From Aureitalea sp. L0-47 (GTDB taxonomy: Bacteria; Bacteroidota; Bacteroidia; Flavobacteriales; Flavobacteriaceae), in the NCBI RefSeq assembly GCF_026126405.1, contig NZ_JAFMTQ010000001.1, positions 320,610 to 384,609 of the forward strand: a stretch of 64,000 nt of DNA. The letters run 5' to 3'. Each line of letters opens with the position of its first letter. The first letter of the stretch is position 1. The notes below the pieces were generated by a model, which worked only from the letters and a program-made list of their open reading frames with translations, was not told where the DNA came from and did no database searches. Shown piece after piece: positions 23,501 to 31,867 of the stretch. The translations under genes were made by a program, and so were the position numbers.

Positions 23501-23514
23501 ATGACATAAGTCAT
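23501..23514 (+). promoter_or_regulatory. Crp/Fnr-like palindrome, copy 4
   Basis: ATGACATAAGTCAT, the most symmetric of the four copies. Its centre lies about 33 bases upstream of a TAGTTTTG box, so it would be near -41 relative to the expected start of transcription of the YceI/porin pair. Confidence 0.5.
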
Positions 23515-23536
23515 ACGTCATTTCTAAATCCGAAAC

Positions 23537-23544
23537 TAGTTTTG
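23537..23544 (+). promoter_or_regulatory. Bacteroidota -7 promoter box
   Basis: TAGTTTTG matches the TAnnTTTG consensus of the primary sigma factor of Bacteroidota. It lies 27 bases before the YceI-like ATG. No good -33 TTG box is visible, which fits a promoter that needs an activator. Confidence 0.5.
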
Positions 23545-23570
23545 TATCAAATGTTACAAACAAAAAATCA

Positions 23571-24185
23571 ATGAGGACTTTGAAATACCTATTGGCGTTC
23601 CTGGTGATCCAAATCCAGGGAAATAATCTTCAAGCCCAATCCGTAGCAGAAATAGAACCGGAACCAGTATTAAAATCACTTTCATGCGATCCTTTGACAT
23701 CCAGTTTTGTGATTGAGGGAACTTCCTCACTTCACGATTGGGAAATGATCTCAAATTCCTGCAAGGGAAAACTCGAATACAACGATGGTGATAATTCTAT
23801 AAACCTTGAACATATAAATATCAAGGTTGGTGTAACCACTTTGAAAAGTGGAAAAAGGATAATGGACAAAAAGTGCTACAATGCTTTAAAGCATGAGAAC
23901 CATCCAAATATTATTTATCGATTCAAAGAAATTAATTCCATTTCGGAAATCGGAAATTCTAAATATAAAGCAAGCTTAAATGGTTCCTTGGATATCGCCG
24001 GGGTGGTAAAGCCGGTGAATATTGATGTTGATATTGAACTGAAGGATGGAATTATGAATATCAAAGGACGCAAGCCAATGAAAATGACCGATTATGACAT
24101 TGAACCTCCTACTGCCTTGCTCGGAACATTAAAAACTGGAAATGATATAACAATAGTCTTTAATTTAAACTTTATAGTGTTATGA
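23571..24185 (+). CDS. YceI-family periplasmic lipid-binding-like protein
   Basis: Signal peptide at residues 1-23 ending NLQAQ. The mature part shows the YceI pattern: FVIEGTSSLHDWEM (about residues 44-57), a LKSGKRIMDKKCYNALKHENHPNIIYRF core (about 91-118), and the late LNGSLDIAGVVKPV strand. YceI proteins are lipocalin-like barrels that bind isoprenoids such as quinones. Its TGA overlaps the next ATG by four bases (ATGA), so it is coupled to the outer-membrane protein that follows. A Crp/Fnr-like site precedes it. Confidence 0.8.
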   Translation: MRTLKYLLAFLVIQIQGNNLQAQSVAEIEPEPVLKSLSCDPLTSSFVIEGTSSLHDWEMISNSCKGKLEYNDGDNSINLEHINIKVGVTTLKSGKRIMDKKCYNALKHENHPNIIYRFKEINSISEIGNSKYKASLNGSLDIAGVVKPVNIDVDIELKDGIMNIKGRKPMKMTDYDIEPPTALLGTLKTGNDITIVFNLNFIVL

Positions 24186-25546
24186 AACGCCTAATAAAAC
24201 AATTACTAGTATTATTTATTATGTTCAGCGTTGTTTCTGTATATGGACAGAATAAACGTAGTCTGAACAACTACAGAGAGCCTTCAAAAGAGGGTATTAA
24301 TGTCTTTGAATCCCCTAAAGATACGGCCGTGATAAAAGCTTTCGACGGCGTTCGTGTTAGAATTGGTGGTTCCTCTACCCTTCAATTCCAGGCGTTGGAT
24401 CATGAAAATGGCCGACCTGCTGAAAGCACAATTATGCCTGGCAGTCCCTGGTTCATGGATGATGGTAGTGGTGGAAATGCAAATCTTCCTTTAAAGGAAA
24501 TCGGATCGAACTTTAACCTGGCTACCGCTAACCTTGATCTGGACGTGGAACTTCACGATGGATTGCGTATGCACTTGCGTACCTACCTATCTTCTCGTCA
24601 CCACCCGGAAGCATGGGTAAAAGGAGGTTATATCCAAATAGATAATCTTAACTGGATTCAGGAAGGATTACTCAGTGATGTAATGGATAAAGTGACCGTT
24701 AAGGTCGGACACATGGAAATTAACTACGGGGACCAGCATTTCAGAAGAACTGACAATGCCCAAGCTATTTACAATCCATTTGTAGGAAATTCACTTCTGG
24801 ACGGTTTTGCCCAGGAAGTAGGTGGAGAGTTCTATTATCGTAATAATGGATGGCTGGCAATGGTTGGATTGTATAACGGAAAATTAAATCAGGCCGTAGA
24901 TAATCCTGAAACTACTTCTCCTACAGTAGTTGGAAAACTTGGATGGGACAAGCAGCTTAGTGAAGATCTCAGGTTGAGATTAACAGGATCTGTTTACAAC
25001 ACTGCTCATAGTGCAAGAGTATATCTCTATGGTGCAGACCGGGGAGGTTCTCGATACTATTTCGTTATGGAAGATGCCAATGCCTCTTCAGGTGGTCGAG
25101 GTTACTTTACTTCAGGTAGGGTTGATCCGGGCTTCAATAACGAAGTTACCGCTATTATGATAAACCCATTTGTAAAGTACCAGGGTTTTGAATTCTTTGG
25201 TTTGTATGAAACTTCTACAGGTCGGGCCAACTCAGAATTTGATGCTTCCGGTAATAATACAGACAGAACCTGGACACATATTATGGCCGAAGTTCTTTAT
25301 AGATTCGGAAATAACGAAAATTTCTATGTAGGTGGTCGTTACAATACCGCTTCTGGAGAAATGCAGGGAATGACGAGTGACGTAACTATTAACCGCTTCA
25401 ATTTAGGCGCTGGTGTATTCTTTACTAAAAATGTTCTTGCTAAGATAGAATATGTAAATCAGGAATATAATGATTTCCCAGTTGGAAGTCAGTTTAACGA
25501 AGGGAAATTTAACGGAGTCGTGATAGAATCCGTAATAAGTTTCTAG
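24182..25546 (+). CDS. Outer-membrane porin-like beta-barrel (OprO/OprP-type)
   Basis: Residues 1-22 are a signal peptide ending YGQ. The mature 430 residues are alternating amphipathic strands with aromatic girdle residues, ending in the strand GVVIESVISF with a terminal Phe, as expected of an outer-membrane barrel. Stretches such as VRVRIGGSSTLQFQALDH, KVTVKVGHMEINYGDQHFRR and GEFYYRNNGWLAMVGLYNG recall phosphate-selective porin O/P family proteins and alginate-type porins. Substrate unknown. It is the second gene of the YceI pair and ends in a strong terminator. Confidence 0.7.
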   Translation: MKRLIKQLLVLFIMFSVVSVYGQNKRSLNNYREPSKEGINVFESPKDTAVIKAFDGVRVRIGGSSTLQFQALDHENGRPAESTIMPGSPWFMDDGSGGNANLPLKEIGSNFNLATANLDLDVELHDGLRMHLRTYLSSRHHPEAWVKGGYIQIDNLNWIQEGLLSDVMDKVTVKVGHMEINYGDQHFRRTDNAQAIYNPFVGNSLLDGFAQEVGGEFYYRNNGWLAMVGLYNGKLNQAVDNPETTSPTVVGKLGWDKQLSEDLRLRLTGSVYNTAHSARVYLYGADRGGSRYYFVMEDANASSGGRGYFTSGRVDPGFNNEVTAIMINPFVKYQGFEFFGLYETSTGRANSEFDASGNNTDRTWTHIMAEVLYRFGNNENFYVGGRYNTASGEMQGMTSDVTINRFNLGAGVFFTKNVLAKIEYVNQEYNDFPVGSQFNEGKFNGVVIESVISF

Positions 25547-25565
25547 TTTAATTTTTTGTTAGATG

Positions 25566-25593
25566 AAGGGGCCGTTATTCGGCCCCTTTTTAT
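25566..25593 (+). terminator. Intrinsic terminator after the porin-like gene
   Basis: Perfect 9-bp GC-rich stem AAGGGGCCG (25566-25574) and CGGCCCCTT (25580-25588) with a 5-base loop, then TTTATTT. Confidence 0.85.
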
Positions 25594-25728
25594 TTAGGAT
25601 TAATTTATAAACACCGGCGTTATTGAAAACGAAGTGGTACTGAGAGATCAGTAACCAATGGAAAGCGTCCAACCAAAATCATAAGAAGAGCTTTTATTAT
25701 CTTTAAGCCTTCACTTAAATTCTTCACA

Positions 25729-27816
25729 ATGCGATTCATTAAACTAATTATTTTTCTGGTTGTTTTTCAGCTGAATGCTCAGCAAGGCGGAATGTGGATT
25801 CCTTCTCTTTTAGAGGGTATGAACGAAACAGAAATGCGGAGTTTAGGTAGTAAACTCAGTGCAAGTGACATTTACGACGTCAATAATTCCAGTCTTAAGG
25901 ATGCTATTGGGCATTTTAACGGTGGCTGTACCAGTGAGGTCATTTCCGAGAAAGGACTGTTGCTTACCAATCACCATTGCGGCTACAGCCAAATTCAGTC
26001 GCATTCCTCTTTGGAAAAGGATTACATAAAAAATGGTTTTTGGGCCAAAAGCTTCGAAGAAGAAATTCCTAACGAAGGTCTATTTGTAGAATTCATTGTT
26101 CGCATTGAAGATGTAACGGAAGTCATGTTAAAAAGGGTTACAGATGATATGAGCCCAAGGGAAAAACAATCTCAGATCGACAAGAACAGAAATGCTTTTG
26201 AGAAAACCATAGAGAAAGAAGACTGGCAGGGGTTTAAGATAAGCCCTTTTTACAAAGGGAATCAGTACTTCCTGTTTATTACAGAACGTTTTGAAGACAT
26301 CAGGTTAGTAGGTGCTCCACCAGTGAGTATCGGAAAGTTTGGTAGCGATACAGATAATTGGGTATGGCCGAGACATACAGGTGATTTTTCACTCTTTAGG
26401 ATCTATGCCGATAAAAATAATCGACCGGCTAAGTATAGCGAAGACAACAGGCCGTATACACCAAAACACTACCTGCCAATTTCCTTAGATGGAATTGAGG
26501 AAGGCGATTTTACCATGGTATTTGGATTCCCGGGACGAACCAACGAGTATCTGCCAGCGGTAGCAATAGAGCAGATCACCCAAAAAGTAAATCCTTTGAA
26601 CATTACTATACGGGAAGCTGCTTTAAAGGTGATAGATGCCAATATGAAGGAGGATGATCTTGTTAGAATTCAATATGCCTCTAAACAAGCCAGGATAGCC
26701 AACTCCTGGAAGAAGTGGATTGGTGAAAATTTGGGGATTGAAAAAAGTGGAGCTGTCACTATTAAAAAGGACTTTGAAGCTGAATTTTTAAAGGCATTGC
26801 ACAACCAGGGCAAAACTGCGGAATATGGAAATATCCTTCCTCAATTGGAAAATCTTTATTCGGAAATTGAAGATATCAACTTAAAGCGAAACAGCTTTTC
26901 TCAAGTCTTTTTAGTGACGAATGAACTTATGCGGATGATGGTAAGATTAACCCAAATGGAAATGGCTTCTGAAAAAGGAGAGACAGCTTTTGAAAAGGCC
27001 AGAGACAGAACAATCAATCAAATAAGATCCATACATAAGAACTACAGTGTTAAAGTGGATAAAGGGGTTTATAAAAATGTGATGCCCTTGTTTACAGATA
27101 ATATAGATGCTTCTATCTATGAAACCACCGCTTTTGTCGATCTGGAAAGATCCCTTGCCGTTTTAAATGGTGAAATGAGAGAGGTAGTTACAAAGCTCAA
27201 TAATGATCCGGCGTACATTTATGCGAAGCCATTTGTTCTCGATTTTTATCAAAATGTAGATCCGGAATTTAAAAGACTTAATACTGAAATAAATGCCCTC
27301 CAAACTCAATACATGAAGGCGCTAATGGAGGTGATGCCTAACCAGCGCTATTTCCCGGATGCTAACAGGACCCTTAGGGTTACCTATGGTAAAGTAAATG
27401 GCTATTCCCCAAGAGATGCTGTTTATTATAAGCCCGTGACCTATTTGGATGGGGTAATTGAGAAGTATGTTCCCGGTGATTACGAATTTGATGTTCCCGA
27501 AAAATTACGTCAATTGTACGAAAACAAAGATTACGGAGATTATGCCGATAAGAACGGTAAGTTGCCTATTTGCTTTTTAGGCACCAATCATACCACCGGA
27601 GGAAATTCCGGAAGTCCTGCCATTGATGCTGAAGGCAATTTAGTTGGGTTAAATTTCGACCGGGTTTGGGAAGGCACCATGAGTGATATTTACTACGATC
27701 CGGAGATTTGCAGAAACATTATGGTTGATTTGCGTTATGTCTTGTTCATCATCGACAAATACGCGGGAGCAGATCACTTGATCAAGGAAATGAAACTAGT
27801 TCATCCGAAGAAGTAG
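25729..27816 (+). CDS. S46 dipeptidyl peptidase, DPP11-like (acidic P1)
   Basis: A 695-aa periplasmic serine exopeptidase that removes dipeptides from the N-terminus of peptides. After a signal peptide (residues 1-18) the catalytic His lies in LTNHHCGY (about residue 83), the Asp in HTGDFSLFRIYAD, and the Ser in TGGNSGSPA. Eighteen residues after that serine is Arg in NFDRVWEG. In the S46 family this position is Gly in DPP7 and Arg in DPP11, which prefers Asp or Glu at P1, so I assign the DPP11 type. Length is normal. It is unrelated to the glucan locus and transcribed alone. Confidence 0.9.
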   Translation: MRFIKLIIFLVVFQLNAQQGGMWIPSLLEGMNETEMRSLGSKLSASDIYDVNNSSLKDAIGHFNGGCTSEVISEKGLLLTNHHCGYSQIQSHSSLEKDYIKNGFWAKSFEEEIPNEGLFVEFIVRIEDVTEVMLKRVTDDMSPREKQSQIDKNRNAFEKTIEKEDWQGFKISPFYKGNQYFLFITERFEDIRLVGAPPVSIGKFGSDTDNWVWPRHTGDFSLFRIYADKNNRPAKYSEDNRPYTPKHYLPISLDGIEEGDFTMVFGFPGRTNEYLPAVAIEQITQKVNPLNITIREAALKVIDANMKEDDLVRIQYASKQARIANSWKKWIGENLGIEKSGAVTIKKDFEAEFLKALHNQGKTAEYGNILPQLENLYSEIEDINLKRNSFSQVFLVTNELMRMMVRLTQMEMASEKGETAFEKARDRTINQIRSIHKNYSVKVDKGVYKNVMPLFTDNIDASIYETTAFVDLERSLAVLNGEMREVVTKLNNDPAYIYAKPFVLDFYQNVDPEFKRLNTEINALQTQYMKALMEVMPNQRYFPDANRTLRVTYGKVNGYSPRDAVYYKPVTYLDGVIEKYVPGDYEFDVPEKLRQLYENKDYGDYADKNGKLPICFLGTNHTTGGNSGSPAIDAEGNLVGLNFDRVWEGTMSDIYYDPEICRNIMVDLRYVLFIIDKYAGADHLIKEMKLVHPKK

Positions 27817-28132
27817 TTACGCATAAGTATAAGCAGAAATTCTTCTTAATGTAAATAAACACATTGTGTTTGTTGAATTTATATGGTGGCTGAGTGTTCC
27901 GAAGAAACGTATCAAAGTCAAGATTAAAACAACGTGAGTCCAGGAAATTAGAAACCAATGAAAGGCTTGTCTGAGACGACTGTCTTCATTACTTGGTATG
28001 GTTTCCTTTACAATACACCTGTTTTAATACTTTTAAAGGAATGCCCGATTGCTTTTGCTTGAATATGTATCCCTGGAGTACTTTTTCAGAGAATATACTT
28101 AACTTACCTTCCTAAAACCAATCTATCCAACA
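27817..28132. other. Gene-free stretch with a partial repeat
   Basis: No supported gene. A partial copy of the dispersed repeat head (GAAACCAATGAAAGGCTTG, 27951-27969) lies about 135 bases after the peptidase stop. The promoter of the 28133 regulator should be in the last 100 bases. Confidence 0.4.
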
Positions 28133-30925
28133 TTGAAAAGACTGTTTACGGTTATACTAATCGTGTCTTATACTTTCTGTATTGCACAGGAGCTTCCTCC
28201 AATTGCCAACTATCCTCCCAACGTTTATGGTGCAGACAATCAGAATTGGATGATCTCACAATCTGATGATAATTATATCTATGTAGCGAATAACAAGGGG
28301 TTGTTGGAATATAATGGGGCAAGATGGACGCTTTATCCTACCCCAAATGAAACCATCCTGAGATCTGTAAAATCGATCGGTAAGCGGATCTATACGGGTT
28401 GTTACATGGATTTCGGGTATTGGGAGTACGACAATAAAGGTAACCTCAATTATACATCGCTGGTAAAGAAAGAGGAGCTTGATATGATCGTAGATGAACA
28501 GATTTGGAATATCATTAATCATGATGAATGGATCTTGTTTCAATCTTTAAACAGAATATATCTTTATCACGTGATCAACGAAAGCATTTCATTCCTCGAG
28601 GTAGAAAATACGATCACCAAATTGTTTGAAATTGAGAACGATTTCTACTTTCAGGTTTTAAATGAAGGCCTTTTCGCTATCGAAAACAAGAGGAGCAAAC
28701 TGATCTCAGACGACCCTGTGCTCAAGGAAAATGTCCTGGTTAATATGTTCATGCGAAACGATGACGTAGTTTTTTTAACGGCATCTAAAGGATTTTATAC
28801 AATAGCCGATAAGAATGTAAAACCCTGGTCTGTTCCTGCAGATCCTGTGCTTGAAGGATTAAGTATCTACAGTAGCATCCGACTATCTAACGGGGATATG
28901 ATTTTAGGAACCATCGCCAACGGAATAGTAGTGCTTTCTGAAAATGGCGAACTCAGATACCAGATCGATCAATCCAGCGGATTGAGTGATAACACGGCTC
29001 TGTCCTTGTTTGAAGATGTCCAGGAAAACATCTGGGTGGGCCTCGATAATGGGATCGATTGTGTGAATACCAAAGCCCCATTTAGGAACTACTTCAACCG
29101 AAACGGGCGACTTGGAACCACTTATGCTTCGATCATCCATAATGGTTTTCTGTATATTGGGACCAACCAAGGTTTATTTTACAAAACCTATAATTCAAGC
29201 GAAGCGTTTACCCTTGTTCAGGGAACTGAAGGACAGGTATGGAATTTACGTGTAGCTAAAGGTGAACTTTTTTGCGGTCATAATTTTGGGACGTATTTGA
29301 TTTCTGATGGAAAAGCTGTGCGAATATCTAATATCCAAGGTACATGGGACATAAGGGAAATACCCGGTGAAGATGATTTACTGCTACAAGGAGGATATGT
29401 AGGTCTGTATGTATTGGAGCGGCAAAATGGTTCGTGGGGTCTTCGGAATAAAATTTCGGGCTTTGATATTTCATCAAAGCACTTTGAGATCTCAGACAGT
29501 GGTGAAATACTGGTTAGTCATGAATACAAAGGTGTTTATAGACTCATCCCTAACAAAGACTTAACCGAGATCGAAGAGTTTAGCGAAATATCATCGGTTC
29601 AAAAGGGATCTCACTCGAGTTTAGCCACTTTTAATGGAACCATTTATTATGCATATCGCAATGGTTTTTTCAAGTACGACGATACTTCAAAAGAATTCAT
29701 AAAAGATGAATCCCTGAGCGGAATCTTTGGTGATGACCAATATATTACCGGGAAATTGATTGCTGATGAAACCGGTAAGCTGTGGGCGTTTACCAAAGAC
29801 GCCCTGGTCTATATTTTTGCCGAGAGACTTAACAATACACTGAAGACCAACAAAATTTCCATCCCGGTTGCCCAACGCACGGCTCTTGACGGATACGAGA
29901 ACATTACGCATTTAGATCATCAGAAGTATCTCATAGGAACCTCTAGTGGTTATCTGCTCATGGATCTTGATAGTCGACCACAGCACTTCAATCAGATCAC
30001 CATAAATCGCGTTATCTCAGGTTCACGGTCAGGCGAAACCGAATTGATCGATTTAAGAACAGAGGGAGAGTTTCCTGCTGCCCGAAACTACTTTACTTTC
30101 CAATACAGTTCTCCGGATTATAACAAGCTTCATACAACGCAATACCAATACAAACTCGCAGGGATCTATGACCAATGGAGCAGCTGGAGTACAAGTTCTA
30201 GTATATCCTTCGACAACCTTCCTCATGGCTCGTACGAGTTTATGGTTAGAGCCAAGGACAATGGCGAATCCTACAATATAGCTTCTTATTCTTTTGTGAT
30301 CAACAAACCATGGTATGTCTCCAATATTGCCATGGCTATTTACACCATTGCATTCATCCTTTTATTTATCGGTATAAATTCTTTTTACAGGCGATATTAT
30401 AGAAAACAGCGCCAACGACTACTGGAAGAAAAGACACGTGAATTGAAGCTTAAGGAACTGGCTACTCAAAAGGAGATCATCGAGTTGAAGAATCAAAGTC
30501 TTAACTCGGACATTGAATCACGCAATCGGGAATTAGCGGTTTCCACAATGAATCTCATCAAAAAGAACAGCATTCTCAATGATATCAAAGCCGAACTTGA
30601 GAACATTTCGGACCCGACTAAGATCAGAAATGTTATCAAGGTTATCAATAAAAACCTCAACAATGAAGACGACTGGAAATTTTTTGAAGAGGCCTTTAAT
30701 CATGCGGATAAAGACTTCTTTAAGAAGGTGAAAGAACTCCACCCGGATCTTACTCCTAATGACTTACGGTTTTGTGTTTATCTAAGACTGAATCTCTCAT
30801 CCAAAGAAATATCCCCACTGCTCAATATCTCACCCAGGAGTGTTGAAATCAAGCGTTACAGGTTACGCAAGAAGATCGAGCTTCCCCGTAATGCGAATCT
30901 GAATGATTATTTTATCAGTTTGTAA
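28133..30925 (+). CDS. Propeller/Y_Y_Y membrane regulator with C-terminal HTH
   Basis: A 930-aa one-component regulator, likely the control gene of the neighbouring glucan locus. A TTG start gives a signal peptide (residues 1-18, FCIAQ). Residues about 20-640 are beta-propeller repeats of the two-component regulator type, with motifs such as NIWVGLDNGI and FLYIGTNQGLFY. A Y_Y_Y domain follows (YQYKLAGIYDQWSSWS, about 675-690), then one membrane helix (IAMAIYTIAFILLFIGI, about 740-756). A charged coiled coil comes next and a LuxR-like HTH ends the protein (PNDLRFCVYLRLNLSSKEIS...RSVEIKRYRLRKK). It lacks kinase domains, so ligand binding outside probably acts directly on the cytoplasmic HTH. 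Confidence 0.75.
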   Translation: MKRLFTVILIVSYTFCIAQELPPIANYPPNVYGADNQNWMISQSDDNYIYVANNKGLLEYNGARWTLYPTPNETILRSVKSIGKRIYTGCYMDFGYWEYDNKGNLNYTSLVKKEELDMIVDEQIWNIINHDEWILFQSLNRIYLYHVINESISFLEVENTITKLFEIENDFYFQVLNEGLFAIENKRSKLISDDPVLKENVLVNMFMRNDDVVFLTASKGFYTIADKNVKPWSVPADPVLEGLSIYSSIRLSNGDMILGTIANGIVVLSENGELRYQIDQSSGLSDNTALSLFEDVQENIWVGLDNGIDCVNTKAPFRNYFNRNGRLGTTYASIIHNGFLYIGTNQGLFYKTYNSSEAFTLVQGTEGQVWNLRVAKGELFCGHNFGTYLISDGKAVRISNIQGTWDIREIPGEDDLLLQGGYVGLYVLERQNGSWGLRNKISGFDISSKHFEISDSGEILVSHEYKGVYRLIPNKDLTEIEEFSEISSVQKGSHSSLATFNGTIYYAYRNGFFKYDDTSKEFIKDESLSGIFGDDQYITGKLIADETGKLWAFTKDALVYIFAERLNNTLKTNKISIPVAQRTALDGYENITHLDHQKYLIGTSSGYLLMDLDSRPQHFNQITINRVISGSRSGETELIDLRTEGEFPAARNYFTFQYSSPDYNKLHTTQYQYKLAGIYDQWSSWSTSSSISFDNLPHGSYEFMVRAKDNGESYNIASYSFVINKPWYVSNIAMAIYTIAFILLFIGINSFYRRYYRKQRQRLLEEKTRELKLKELATQKEIIELKNQSLNSDIESRNRELAVSTMNLIKKNSILNDIKAELENISDPTKIRNVIKVINKNLNNEDDWKFFEEAFNHADKDFFKKVKELHPDLTPNDLRFCVYLRLNLSSKEISPLLNISPRSVEIKRYRLRKKIELPRNANLNDYFISL

Positions 30926-30935
30926 TAAGCCGGGA

Positions 30936-31844
30936 TCAGAACTTCAATTCTTCATGCTTGTCCCAAAGGCCCCAATAAGCTCCTACATCTCCTTCCGGTC
31001 CAACCTTCCAGGACTCATCGAAGGATGAGAAATAGAACATATCTATATTGTCTTTAGCCGACCAAAGCTGTGAATTGATAAAATACTTCATCGCATTGTC
31101 CGCAGAAGGATACGCACCTTTTAGATTGGTCCCCTGGCTGGGCCACCCTGTTTCGGTGATGATCACTCGCTTTCCTTTAGCAGCTTGCACTGCTTGCCCG
31201 TACATTTGCTGCATATGATTTAACGAATGATCAATATCAGTACCTTCCCAGTAGGGGTAGCAATTGGATAAGATCACGTCACAGGCATCCACAATCCGGG
31301 GGTGTAGGGTGAATTCATAATATGCATCAACATAGCCTACAGGTATTCCTGGAATGGCTTCTTTAACACGTAGAATATAATCGAGCAACTGCTCCTCGTT
31401 CAGATCGTTGCGATATAGAACTTCGTTCCCTACAGCTGCAATATCAACAACACCTTCACGAGCTAATGCTATAAGAGCTTCTATCTCTTGTTCATTTTTA
31501 TCCATTTCATCCCCTAACCAGGCGCCAACCATAGTGTTTAAGCCATGTTTGTGGGCGATCCTGGGGACATATTCATTCCCTTCTATACAAGAGAAAGATC
31601 GCACCCATTTTGTAAAAGGCTTGATGATCTTAATCCTTCGCTCAACTTGTTCTTCGGAAATGATATCTCCGGGGTTCTGTCCGTCTTCATACATGCTAAA
31701 ACACAAACCATGCATTCCGTTTTCCAGGGTTTCCCGCCAAAGTTTCTTTAATTCCTCCAACGAGTACTTGCTGAATTTAACACCTTCGTAGGTGGTAAAA
31801 TCAGTATTCTTTAATAAGAAGTTATGCTCTCCTCTATATGACAT
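30936..31844 (-). CDS. GH17 family glucanase/glucosidase, cytoplasmic
   Basis: A 302-aa (beta/alpha)8 hydrolase for beta-1,3-glucan chains. The catalytic acid/base is in AVGNEVLY (Glu141) and the nucleophile in ITETGWPS (Glu231), both canonical GH17 motifs. There is no signal peptide, so it should act in the cytoplasm on imported oligosaccharides, complementing the phosphorylase of the same operon. It is the last gene of the downstream minus-strand unit, 23 bases after a symporter gene, and converges on the regulator with only 10 bases between stops. Confidence 0.88.
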   Translation of the reverse strand: MSYRGEHNFLLKNTDFTTYEGVKFSKYSLEELKKLWRETLENGMHGLCFSMYEDGQNPGDIISEEQVERRIKIIKPFTKWVRSFSCIEGNEYVPRIAHKHGLNTMVGAWLGDEMDKNEQEIEALIALAREGVVDIAAVGNEVLYRNDLNEEQLLDYILRVKEAIPGIPVGYVDAYYEFTLHPRIVDACDVILSNCYPYWEGTDIDHSLNHMQQMYGQAVQAAKGKRVIITETGWPSQGTNLKGAYPSADNAMKYFINSQLWSAKDNIDMFYFSSFDESWKVGPEGDVGAYWGLWDKHEELKF

Positions 31845-31867
31845 TTTAAATATATTTATGTTGTTCT

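Noticed and set aside
24182-25546. The porin-like protein as the SusC of the glucan locus
   Set aside because: It lacks a plug domain and TonB box, is far too short for SusC, and belongs to a separate operon 5 kb away from the glucan genes.
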